Source of the DNA: Candidatus Zixiibacteriota bacterium
Lineage (GTDB): Bacteria; Zixibacteria; MSB-5A5; JAABVY01
Direction: 5' to 3'
DNA length: 33,433 nt
NCBI GenBank assembly: GCA_014728145.1
Contig: WJMC01000076.1
Span: forward strand, 1 to 33,433
Shown here: piece by piece, positions 8,445-16,613 of the stretch
Layout of the letters: each line of letters starts with the position of its first letter
How positions within the stretch are numbered: position 1 is the first letter of the stretch
Made by a program: the position numbers and the translations under genes
Notes under the pieces: model-generated
What the model was told of the DNA's origin: nothing
The model's input: only the letters and a program-made list of their open reading frames with translations
Database searches by the model: none

Positions 8445-10145
8445 TTACTCTATCACGACAGCCTGGCCGCCGCGGCGATTATCTGCTTCGGCCTGCCAGG
8501 TTGAAGTCGACGTTTTGCGGGCTAGTACATTCAGGCAACCATAGGGAGTTCGTTCGGTCATCGTATGACCCAGATCGATTAGATTTTTTATGGTCTCTTC
8601 ATCGAATGCTCCCGGTTCATAGTAGATCGCGTCAGGGAGATGCTGGTGGTGGTAGCGGGGAGCAAAAACCGTCCGCTCGAGGTTGAAATTGAAGTGGTAG
8701 TAATATAGAATCGAGAGAGCGACGGTTGTGATGATCCTGGAACCGCCCGGTGATCCGGTCACCATCACGGGCTCATCATCTTTGAATACGATCGTCGGCG
8801 ACATGGAAGAGAGTGGTCGTTTCTGGGGCGCGATTTTATTGGCCTGACCACCCACCAGCCCATACAGGTTGGGCACGCCCGGTTTGATCACGAAGTCATC
8901 CATCTCGTTGTTTAGAAAGAAACCGAGGCTGTCGGCCACCACTTTCGAGCCGAAGCTGGCGTTTATTGTATATGTCAAAGCCAGGGCGTTACCGTAGCTG
9001 TCGACAATTGAGTAATGTGTCGTCTGCTCCGATTCACCGGCCAGGTTTCCCGGTTCTACTTCTGTTGAAGGTGTGGCCTGCACGGGATTGAAATCAGAGA
9101 TTCGCTCGACCGCGTAATTAAGCGAGGTCAGCTCGCGAATGGGCACATCCACGAATTCGAAATCTCCCAGGTATTCAGCACGATCCGCATAGGCCCGCTT
9201 GCATGTTTCCGCGAACAGGTGTACGAAGACCGGATTGTAGGGGCTGTTTTTGGGCAGGCTGAATTGCGAGAGCATGTTAAATATCTGGGCCAGGAGTATG
9301 CCTCCTGATGACGGCGGACCCATCGAAAATATCCTCAAATCATCGTATTCACAACTGATCGGAAGACGCCAGCGAGGCTGATACTCTTTGAGGTCTGTAC
9401 GGGTTATCAATCCGCCGTTGGCCATGCAGGCCTGCTCTAAAAGATCGGCAGTCCGCCCGCCATAGAAACCGCTGGCACCGTACTCGGCAATTCGTTTCAA
9501 TACCTCTGCCAGGTCGGTTTGAACCAGCGTGTCGCCCCGGCGGAGCGGAATTCCGTCTCTGAAGAAAATCTCACGAGTGCTTTCGAATTCGGCCAGGGCC
9601 TGCATATGATCGACCAGGTCCGAGGCCAGCACCGAATCAACTGCGAATCCATTTTCCGCCAGTTCGATTGCTAAAGAGAGCAAGTCGTTTAAAGGCAAAA
9701 GCCCGAAACGGTGATGCAATTCCAGAAGTCCCGCCACTGTGCCCGGTACCGCGGCCGCTTTGTAGCCGAACAGGCTGGCGTCCACGACCGGATTACCGAG
9801 CGAGTCGAGATACATATCCTCGGTCGCGAACAGCGGAGCTTTCTCTCGAAAATCGAGAGTGGTCACGAGACTGGAATCCTTGCTATAGACCACGGCAAAC
9901 CCACCACCGCCCAGGTTTCCCGCCTGCGGGTACACGACCGCCAGCGTAAAACCGACTGCGACCGCGCAGTCAGCCACGTTTCCACCCCTCACCAGGACAT
10001 CCCGGCCGACTTCGGTGGCAATCGGATGAACGGTGCTGAGCGCGCCCTGGAAATACTCGATTTTGTGATCCTGGCAGGTGAAAAGCGACAGCGAGATAAG
10101 AAGCGTGATCGAAATCAAGACAAACCGTGTATATCTCATAATCAT
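8445..10145 (-). CDS. ggt: Gamma-glutamyltransferase (glutathione hydrolase)
   Basis: An N-terminal nucleophile hydrolase that cleaves the gamma-glutamyl bond of glutathione and related peptides, outside the cytoplasm. It is 566 residues long, the normal size. After an N-terminal hydrophobic segment, SLFTCQDH (20-27) could be an unusual lipobox at C24. The substrate-binding Arg is R100 in LDFREKAP. The autoprocessing site is Q374/T375 in QTTHYSIVD, T375 being the nucleophile of the small subunit. PLSSMSPTIV lies further on. The second ATG (10139) has better spacing to the GAGG site (nine bases) than the first, so the protein may begin two residues later. It starts nine bases after the stop of the upstream GT-B-like gene, so the two are probably co-transcribed. 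Confidence 0.93.
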   Translation of the reverse strand: MIMRYTRFVLISITLLISLSLFTCQDHKIEYFQGALSTVHPIATEVGRDVLVRGGNVADCAVAVGFTLAVVYPQAGNLGGGGFAVVYSKDSSLVTTLDFREKAPLFATEDMYLDSLGNPVVDASLFGYKAAAVPGTVAGLLELHHRFGLLPLNDLLSLAIELAENGFAVDSVLASDLVDHMQALAEFESTREIFFRDGIPLRRGDTLVQTDLAEVLKRIAEYGASGFYGGRTADLLEQACMANGGLITRTDLKEYQPRWRLPISCEYDDLRIFSMGPPSSGGILLAQIFNMLSQFSLPKNSPYNPVFVHLFAETCKRAYADRAEYLGDFEFVDVPIRELTSLNYAVERISDFNPVQATPSTEVEPGNLAGESEQTTHYSIVDSYGNALALTYTINASFGSKVVADSLGFFLNNEMDDFVIKPGVPNLYGLVGGQANKIAPQKRPLSSMSPTIVFKDDEPVMVTGSPGGSRIITTVALSILYYYHFNFNLERTVFAPRYHHQHLPDAIYYEPGAFDEETIKNLIDLGHTMTERTPYGCLNVLARKTSTSTWQAEADNRRGGQAVVIE

Positions 10146-10154
10146 GGACCTCGA

Positions 10155-11333
10155 TTAATTCAATTCTTTGACGATAATATCCGAAATTCTTGAAGCGCCT
10201 TCAAGTCCGAATTTCGTTGTTTCGAAAATCAGGCGTTTGCTTCTGGCACGATAGTCCTGAACGAAACGATCTAAACCGGAACGGATATCGTCGTTAGATA
10301 TATCATAGAGCAAGCCATGTTCTCTGGCAAATTCACGATTGAGAGGAGCGAAACTTCCGAAGTCGGGCGTCAGTAAAATCGTCGGGAAGCCGAGACCGAC
10401 CGTCCAGTTTATACGTTCATGAGCGGCCATAATTATTATATCAGCAGTTTCCAAAAGTGACAGCTCCAGAAGTGTCAGGTTCTCTCGCTCGGGCAGGCCG
10501 AATACTATCAGTTTCGATTCATTTCGATTGAACTTTTCGATATCCGCCTCGGGATTGAATTCAGCCAGTTTTCCTTTCATCCAGTTGACCATGCGATGAT
10601 CGCATCCGGCTGACAGGATGACCCGTCCGAGCCTGCCGGTAAGAATATGTCCGATAGCCGAAATAATCTGCTCCTGATGGTAACGCGGGTATGCGCCGGA
10701 AGTGAAGAACGCGAATGTCGGTTCCCGGCCGGCTTCGATACGCCGGCTTCTGTTTTCCCGTAGTTCATTGTTTTTTGATGCGATCTCGGGTTCGAGCACC
10801 AGGCCGGTGATCTCAAACTGTGCACTCATCAGGCCGGCCGCCAGCATTCTGTCCTGCGTGATTTCAAGCGGTACGAAGATCTTCTCAGTGCGCATTAGAT
10901 CGAATTCGACCGGCCACGCGATTTCACCATGTACATACCAGACCCGGCAGATATCCGACAGAAGCTGTGCCAGAAGCGGATGGGCGACTAAAACAACGCC
11001 ATCGTAACCGGTATACTTTCTCCTCAGGTCGCGGCCGAGATATTTCACGATCATTCCGCTCTGGACAGAGGATTTGCGGTTTTTCCTGAGGTTGTTGTAA
11101 AAACGCGAAACCAGGCCTCCTCGGCCACCCGCACGATACATCCGAGCCACCATCTTCCAGGCCATCCGCGAAAAACCATGTGATTCCTTGAAAACGGATG
11201 TCACCGCCAGTTTTTCGGGAGTGTCTTCCAGTTTTGGCCGTAACATCCGTAGAACTGAATCGAGATAGTTTGGATGCCCCCGGCCGATATCTGTATAGAG
11301 TGCTGATACCTGTTCAGGTAAGTTCTTACCCAT
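10155..11333 (-). CDS. GT-B-like glycosyltransferase-family protein, function unknown
   Basis: A 392-residue soluble protein with no signal peptide or membrane segment. The N-terminal motif TDIGRGHPNYL (14-24) is like the glycine-histidine loop that opens GT28/MurG and MGDG-synthase-type GT-B enzymes. Two Rossmann-like halves can be imagined, the second starting near TFAFFTSGAYPRYHQ. A late acidic segment, ETADIIIMAAHERINWTVGLGFPTILLTP, sits where nucleotide-sugar enzymes bind the donor. No catalytic residue can be named with confidence, and a UDP-GlcNAc epimerase-like role is an alternative. It lies 63 bases after the receiver-kinase gene and nine bases before ggt, both on the same strand. 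The start ATG has no clear ribosome site. Confidence 0.6.
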   Translation of the reverse strand: MGKNLPEQVSALYTDIGRGHPNYLDSVLRMLRPKLEDTPEKLAVTSVFKESHGFSRMAWKMVARMYRAGGRGGLVSRFYNNLRKNRKSSVQSGMIVKYLGRDLRRKYTGYDGVVLVAHPLLAQLLSDICRVWYVHGEIAWPVEFDLMRTEKIFVPLEITQDRMLAAGLMSAQFEITGLVLEPEIASKNNELRENRSRRIEAGREPTFAFFTSGAYPRYHQEQIISAIGHILTGRLGRVILSAGCDHRMVNWMKGKLAEFNPEADIEKFNRNESKLIVFGLPERENLTLLELSLLETADIIIMAAHERINWTVGLGFPTILLTPDFGSFAPLNREFAREHGLLYDISNDDIRSGLDRFVQDYRARSKRLIFETTKFGLEGASRISDIIVKELN

Positions 11334-11396
11334 ACATACAGGAAATAAAAAAGACCGTCTCCTGGCAAATAAAACTTTTGATTATAGCGATTCAGG

Positions 11397-13112
11397 TCAG
11401 ACCCTGATCCTGGCGATTTCGGAATCGTCCTGACGATTTTCTTCAGAAGGAGCTTCGAGAGGGAGTTTGATGGTGAAGATGGTACCGCCTTCGTTTCCAC
11501 GGCGGACTTTGATTTTGCCATTGTGGTTGGCGACAACTTTGGCGCATACGATCAGTCCGAACCCGTGGCCCTCGGATTTGGTCGTAAAGCGGGTGGTGAA
11601 AGCTTTGTCGACAAGATCCTGGGGGATGCCCGGACCGTTGTCGCGTACTTCGATTACAACTTCTTCTTTTTCAGGATCAAAATTCGTATGGATATCGATT
11701 TTAGAATCATCATGCTTCTTCAAGGCCTGCGCGGCATTGTTAAGGATGTTGTAAAAGAGCTGTGACAGCTGGCTCGGATCGGCCATCATGGCAGGAGTAG
11801 AGGTGTCCAGGTACTTGTTCAGCTTGATCTCGCGGAAGCGCTTTTGAGGTGATAAAAACGACACGATATCTTCAATCAGTTCGTTGAGATTGATGCTCTG
11901 GATTTCGGTTTTGAGATTGGCTGAATCAACCAGCCCCGATGTGAAGCGTGTCATCTGGTCGAGACTGCCGTTGATGCTCTCGATATACTTTTCCACCTCC
12001 TGCATATTTTCGATCTTTGCCTTGTAGCTCAGAATCTCAAAATTTGAGCGCACGATATTGAGGAAGTTATTGAGTTCGTGCCCGATCTCAGCCGACATGA
12101 TTCCCTTGGTAGCCACTTTCTCAAGGTTGACGATATCATCGTGGAGCTTTTCGAGCTCCGACAACGCTTTCTGGGATTCCTCGAACAGGGCGATGTTTTC
12201 TGCCGCCAGCGATATCAGGGAGAGTACAATCGACAGCAGTTTCAGGTCGCGGTCGTGGAGTGGTTCCTCGCTCGATTCCTGCAACAGCAAAACGACGTGA
12301 AAGTGATTTCTACTGTTGACAGCCAGGGTCGTAACAGAGGCATCTTCCCGGAAAAATCCGGCATAAGATTCAGCCTCGGGAATTACTTTTATCAGGTTTG
12401 CAAAGAATTCATTCGAAGTCATCCCGGTTGTTCGAAGAGGTGACTCGACCTGGAAACAGCTTTCGATTTCTCCGGCCCGCATCATCCGCGAGAGCATCTT
12501 GAATGCGCCTTCCTTGACATTTTGAGTGGCGGCCAAATCGAGCTTGCTGGAACGAGCGTCCCAGGCGGCGATCATGCCAACCTCCAGACTGCAATTCAAA
12601 AGCGCCAGCCCCAAAGACAGTTTTAACAGGCTGTCACGGTCACCGACATTGTAAAGCACCTCCATCAGGTCAGAGAGACGTTTCAAATCCTGCCCGCCAG
12701 AACTTTCCTCCAGGCGGGTCTTTTTGTCGGTCGCTTTTTTTATGGCGTTACGAAGCTCGGTAAGTTCGAACGGCTTCATGATATAGTCATAGGCGCCGGT
12801 CTTGATCGCCTCCTTGGCGGTGTCAAGACTGGCGTAACCGGTCATGAAAACCGTTCCCAGATCGGGGTCGATCTTCTGCGCTTCACGCGCCAGGGTCATG
12901 CCGTCCATATTGGGCATCTTGATGTCGGTCAGTAAAAAGTCAAATTTCTGGGAATTCAGAAGTTCGAGTGCTTTAAGCGGATCATTCGAAGTCGTTATTT
13001 CATAGCCCTCGGTTTTGAGAACATCCGAAGCGATATTTAATATGATCTGCTCATCATCTACGATAAGGATCTTGTATTTTCTGGATTTGCTGTCATCCAC
13101 AATGGCACTCAT
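11397..13112 (-). CDS. Hybrid response regulator / histidine kinase (REC - GAF-like - HisKA - HATPase)
   Basis: A 571-residue cytoplasmic signalling protein. Residues 13-130 form a receiver domain with acidic pocket D19-D20, phospho-acceptor D63 (LLTDIKMP), T91 and K113. Residues about 145-310 look like a GAF-type sensor. A short coiled coil follows. The dimerisation domain carries the phospho-histidine H345 in AEIGHELNNF. The ATPase domain has the N box (N456-N459), DNGPGIP (491-497) and GHGFGL (515-520). A receiver at the front of a kinase suggests that its activity is set by phosphate from another kinase, most simply the membrane kinase upstream (inference). Its ATG overlaps the stop of the preceding receiver gene as ATGA. 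There is no DNA-binding domain. Confidence 0.92.
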   Translation of the reverse strand: MSAIVDDSKSRKYKILIVDDEQIILNIASDVLKTEGYEITTSNDPLKALELLNSQKFDFLLTDIKMPNMDGMTLAREAQKIDPDLGTVFMTGYASLDTAKEAIKTGAYDYIMKPFELTELRNAIKKATDKKTRLEESSGGQDLKRLSDLMEVLYNVGDRDSLLKLSLGLALLNCSLEVGMIAAWDARSSKLDLAATQNVKEGAFKMLSRMMRAGEIESCFQVESPLRTTGMTSNEFFANLIKVIPEAESYAGFFREDASVTTLAVNSRNHFHVVLLLQESSEEPLHDRDLKLLSIVLSLISLAAENIALFEESQKALSELEKLHDDIVNLEKVATKGIMSAEIGHELNNFLNIVRSNFEILSYKAKIENMQEVEKYIESINGSLDQMTRFTSGLVDSANLKTEIQSINLNELIEDIVSFLSPQKRFREIKLNKYLDTSTPAMMADPSQLSQLFYNILNNAAQALKKHDDSKIDIHTNFDPEKEEVVIEVRDNGPGIPQDLVDKAFTTRFTTKSEGHGFGLIVCAKVVANHNGKIKVRRGNEGGTIFTIKLPLEAPSEENRQDDSEIARIRV

Positions 13113-13486
13113 CGAGGTTTAACAAGTTTTTCGGCCTGCTTCAGAGTTTTCTTGAGTTCCGTCAACTCGAATGGTTTTGCCAGGCAACACAATGCGCCCA
13201 TCTGGTTTGTCTTTTCCGCCAGCTTGTCCGGCAGGCTGTCGGTCATGACAAAGCAGATATCGGGATCGATCTCCCGTGCTTCAATAAAAGTGTCGAATCC
13301 GTTTTTGCGCGGCATATGAATATCACAGATTACCAGGTCATAGCTGTCGGACCTGATTTTGTCTATAGCCTCAACTCCATCGTTGGCTTCATCGAATTCA
13401 TACCCCTCCGATTCGAGAACATCACACAGGAAGCGCCTGATGATCGGAGTGTCATCGACAACCAGTACTTTTTTGATTTCAGACAT
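13109..13486 (-). CDS. Stand-alone receiver (response regulator) protein
   Basis: A 125-residue single receiver domain with no output domain. Residues D11-D12, phospho-acceptor D55 (LVICDIHMP), T82 and K104 are all present, so it should be phosphorylatable. It resembles CheY/Spo0F-type phosphate shuttles. Its last codons overlap the start of the receiver-kinase gene by four bases (ATGA), and it sits 108 bases after the membrane kinase stop. It may carry phosphate between the two kinases (inference). The ribosome site before its ATG is weak. Confidence 0.9.
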   Translation of the reverse strand: MSEIKKVLVVDDTPIIRRFLCDVLESEGYEFDEANDGVEAIDKIRSDSYDLVICDIHMPRKNGFDTFIEAREIDPDICFVMTDSLPDKLAEKTNQMGALCCLAKPFELTELKKTLKQAEKLVKPR

Positions 13487-13594
13487 ATATCGGAACTCGA
13501 TTTAAGGACCTGAAAGATTGTAATACCTACACTATTTATCGGCAGGAAAAGCAAATCTTTACTTATCAGGCTGAATATTTAATCAGATTCCGGG

Positions 13595-15286
13595 TTATTC
13601 AACATCCCTAATCTGTTCCGATTCTGTTTCAGGTTGAGGCGGTTGTTCGGTAGTACAGGCTTTATCCAAAGGCAGAACCAGCATGAAGGTCGTGCCCTCG
13701 CCGACCCTGCTCTTGACCAGTATATCGCCCTGGTGCTCCTTGATGATGCCGTAAGAAATAGAAAGCCCGAGACCGGTACCCTTGCCGACTTCCTTGGTTG
13801 TATAGAACGGTTCGAAGATTTTGTTCAGAACCTCAGGCGGTATACCACATCCGGAGTCAGTGAATTCCACCTCGACACAGCCAGTAAATTCGCCCACCGG
13901 CTTGGCAAAACGGGTTGCGATGAGGAGCTTGCCTCCCTCTTTCATGGCATGTTCAGCATTGATGATCAGGTTCGTGAATACCTGCTGGAGCTGGCTGGCG
14001 TTGCCGTTATATTTGGGGAGATCGGGATCGAGCTGTTTTTCCAGTTCTATGTTTTTCATGTCGAGCTGATGCTGTACGAATGTCAATGTTTCCTCGATCG
14101 CCTCGTTGAGGTCGAATGGTTCGAAGTCCTCCTTGGATGAGGTGCGCGAGAACTTCAGGAGATTTTTGACGATCTCTTTGCAACGACGGGCCTGCTGTTC
14201 AATATCGCCCAAGAAACGGCATTGCGATTCGATGTCCTCCTCGGTCATCTCGGTTGCTTTCTTGCGCGAAATCTTTTCGAGGGCGTATTGCGAATAACCC
14301 AGGATTCCGCCCATCGGGTTGTTCAATTCGTGGGCGACACCCGCCGCGAGTTGCCCGATAGCCGCCATTTTCTCCGACTGGATCAACTGGTCCTGGGCAT
14401 TTTCCAGTTCGCGCGTGCGTTCCGCAATCTTCTGCTCGAGAGTACGGTTGTACATCTCGACCTCATGGCGGTACTTGCGAAGCGAGTCGGTCATCTTGTT
14501 AAAAGATACAGCCAGTCTGGCGATTTCGTCGGTGGACTTGACCGGAACCTGGTGCGAGAGATCGCCCGAGGCGATCCGCTCCGTGACTGACACGATATTT
14601 TCGATCGGTTTGATCGTGAAATTGACCATGGTGATCGTGAGGACAATCGCCGCCATGACAACCAGCGTGGTCAGAATAATTGTCATCCAGACCATGCGCG
14701 ATATGTCTTTTTCCATCTGGAGAAGAGAAATGCCCAGGCGCGCCAGCCCGATCGGCTCGGCCTTGACATTGCCGCCATTCAAACCGGTCTGGACATTGCC
14801 CAGTTCTTCGCGTGCCAGGCCTCCCTCGACTGAATACTTGAAGACCGGATAAGTGAATTCCATCAGGTTGTAGTTGAGGTTCTTCAGCCGGCGAATATCG
14901 ACCGAGACACGTTTCAGATTCAGAAGATTTTCAGTATTGCCGGTGATCAGTTCATTCATGTCGAGCGAATCCTGGAGCGTGGAGACCTGGGCTATCAGGT
15001 CACCCTGGCTGTTTTGCACGGTCACGAATACGAAGTCTTTTTCGAAGGCGAGAGTTTTCATGAGGTCCTTGAGGATCATCTCGGACTCGATCATGACGCC
15101 GTATTCGCAGTTGTTGGCCAAAATCTTGATCAATGATTCACCGCGTTTTTTCAGCTCGGTCATCATGTTTTCTTTCTGGCTTTTGATCAGTGAACCGACC
15201 AAAATAGCCGAGGTCAGAATGATCAGGGCTGAAATCGCCGCCACTGCCTGGAAACGCAGGGATGTCACCTTAAACAACCGCCTCAT
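13595..15286 (-). CDS. Membrane sensor histidine kinase (TM - periplasmic sensor - TM - HAMP - HisKA - HATPase)
   Basis: A 563-residue transmembrane kinase. TM1 spans about 13-35. The periplasmic sensor spans about 36-197; its segment NNCEYGVMIESEMILKDL resembles CHASE8-like sensors. TM2 spans about 198-223, the HAMP linker 224-275 (IKPIENIVSVTERIASGDL) and a coiled coil 275-308. The kinase core has H319 in GVAHELNNP, the N box at N443, DSGCGIPP (477-484) and GKGTGLGLS (501-509). Its ATG overlaps the stop of the binding-protein gene by four bases, so the two are translationally linked. The simplest model is that the periplasmic binding protein presents a ligand to this kinase (inference). The C-terminus ends shortly after the ATPase domain, with no receiver. 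Confidence 0.94.
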   Translation of the reverse strand: MRRLFKVTSLRFQAVAAISALIILTSAILVGSLIKSQKENMMTELKKRGESLIKILANNCEYGVMIESEMILKDLMKTLAFEKDFVFVTVQNSQGDLIAQVSTLQDSLDMNELITGNTENLLNLKRVSVDIRRLKNLNYNLMEFTYPVFKYSVEGGLAREELGNVQTGLNGGNVKAEPIGLARLGISLLQMEKDISRMVWMTIILTTLVVMAAIVLTITMVNFTIKPIENIVSVTERIASGDLSHQVPVKSTDEIARLAVSFNKMTDSLRKYRHEVEMYNRTLEQKIAERTRELENAQDQLIQSEKMAAIGQLAAGVAHELNNPMGGILGYSQYALEKISRKKATEMTEEDIESQCRFLGDIEQQARRCKEIVKNLLKFSRTSSKEDFEPFDLNEAIEETLTFVQHQLDMKNIELEKQLDPDLPKYNGNASQLQQVFTNLIINAEHAMKEGGKLLIATRFAKPVGEFTGCVEVEFTDSGCGIPPEVLNKIFEPFYTTKEVGKGTGLGLSISYGIIKEHQGDILVKSRVGEGTTFMLVLPLDKACTTEQPPQPETESEQIRDVE

Positions 15287-16245
15287 TTGTAGATCTCCTT
15301 GGAAATGTCCACCAGCGACTGATCGATTTCGATGCCGAGCTGATTGGCGGTTTTAAGGTTAATGTGAAGATAGATAACTCCCGGTGGAGCCAGGGGCAGT
15401 TCACCTATGGGCGTACCCTTGAGATGGCTGGCCGCGAGTTCACCGGCTTGACGGCCGATATCTTTGTAATCGTAATTGAGCCCCAGCAGTGCGCCACTCT
15501 TGACGAAATTTGGCGAAAATCCCATGATCGGTTTGCCGTTACGGAGGGCGGCCAAAATCATGAAACGGGTTGCCTGGGGCGTATAGATCTGGTCGTCGGC
15601 AGTCGTCCAGATACCGTCGACAACCCGGCAAAGCGAATCCAGCGCTTTAGGCAACTCCTTGTCGGAATTGATCTTGATTGCATGAAAATCGAGATTCAAC
15701 TGCGGGGCTACCCGATAGGCTTCTTCGATCAGCGAGGCGGTATTGGCGGTGTAGATAACCCCCAGCTTCTTCAGCGAGGGGTAGACCATTTTGAATTTTT
15801 GAAACTGGATATCGACCGGAATATCCAGTGTGCTTCCGGTAATTCGGACGCGAGAAGAATCATCGGGACTTATTATCCCGGAGGTGGTTGGATTGAGGAC
15901 CGTCGAAAAAATCAACGCCTTATCTGGAAATGTTTCCTTTATATATTTAGTGCTGGGCGAACCGACTGAGATAATCAGGTTCGGATTGAGCACATTGATT
16001 ATACTTTTTAATTTGGCTTTGCCTTCGGACTTAAAATTAATTTCCTCGATTTCCGTCTCGAGGCCGGAGTATTTTAAGGATTGGCGGATCCCCTTGACAG
16101 AACGCGAGGTGGCGTGAGTCGAATCCGAGCAGACGATTAGAATCAGTTTTTTAAGCGAGTCCGTATTCTGGGCAAAACCTGCCGTGCTTACCACTAGCAG
16201 ACAGAGAGCCAGGCTGCAAAGCGACTTCAGTAAACTTCTAAACAA
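15283..16245 (-). CDS. ABC-type substrate-binding protein (TrpX/DUF534 family), signalling context
   Basis: A 320-residue periplasmic binding protein. The signal peptide runs to about residue 25 (CLLVVSTAGFAQ). The rest matches the ABC_sub_bind (PF04392) fold: LILIVCSDSTHAT, NLIISVGSPSTKYIKETFPD, then PSLKKLGVIYTANT and KSGALLGLNYDYKDIGRQAGELA, which is typical of this family. Members of known function bind tryptophan or similar small molecules; the ligand here is unknown. The start is TTG at 16243-16245, with a GAGG site nine bases upstream, and no ATG occurs that would keep the signal peptide. No permease or ATPase gene lies beside it; a histidine kinase follows instead, overlapping by four bases. 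Confidence 0.85.
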   Translation of the reverse strand: MFRSLLKSLCSLALCLLVVSTAGFAQNTDSLKKLILIVCSDSTHATSRSVKGIRQSLKYSGLETEIEEINFKSEGKAKLKSIINVLNPNLIISVGSPSTKYIKETFPDKALIFSTVLNPTTSGIISPDDSSRVRITGSTLDIPVDIQFQKFKMVYPSLKKLGVIYTANTASLIEEAYRVAPQLNLDFHAIKINSDKELPKALDSLCRVVDGIWTTADDQIYTPQATRFMILAALRNGKPIMGFSPNFVKSGALLGLNYDYKDIGRQAGELAASHLKGTPIGELPLAPPGVIYLHINLKTANQLGIEIDQSLVDISKEIYK

Positions 16246-16613
16246 TTACAGGTCCTCTGCTTATATGAAACGTAAGCGTCTGTAAAACGGGACTATAGAT
16301 CCCCTTCATCTGGCAACAGATTGAACAAAAACTGATCCTATAACCGCAGTTTTTGGAAATAATCAATTCCGGTCACAGATTCTTTTCATGACAAAATGGT
16401 CATTGCTTATATCGGCAATTTGAATTTTGACCTTACGATGGAGCCGGGAATTTTTTCTGATTAAACATGTAAAATTCCCTTAAAAATATTTCCGGGATGT
16501 CGATATCAGATATTGAAAATAGAATCTCTGTCGTTTGCTGTGTCATAACGTCAGAATTGCACCCGGAAGTAAAATGCCCTGTTACGAATAAATTAAATAT
16601 GAGGAGCCCCCGT
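16246..16613. promoter_or_regulatory. 368-base divergent control region between the binding-protein/kinase run and the TonB-receptor operon
   Basis: No gene is supported here. The region must hold the promoters of two diverging transcripts. One 16-base dyad is visible: ATGAC (16388-16392), six bases, GTCAT (16399-16403). It has the form of an operator but may be chance. An in-frame open stretch from 16497 extends the receptor frame upstream, but that extension reads like non-coding DNA and lacks a signal peptide. The true start is placed at GTG 16614. Confidence 0.4.
16601..16606 (+). promoter_or_regulatory. Ribosome binding site deciding the GTG start of the TonB receptor
   Basis: GAGGAG ends seven bases before GTG 16614. 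It overlaps the possible ATG at 16599, which rules that start out. The next ATG (16626) would be 19 bases away, which is too far. Confidence 0.65.

Noticed and set aside
16497-16613. N-terminal extension of the TonB receptor from ATG 16497
   Set aside because: It adds 39 residues ahead of the signal peptide, and the ribosome site GAGGAG sits seven bases before GTG 16614.
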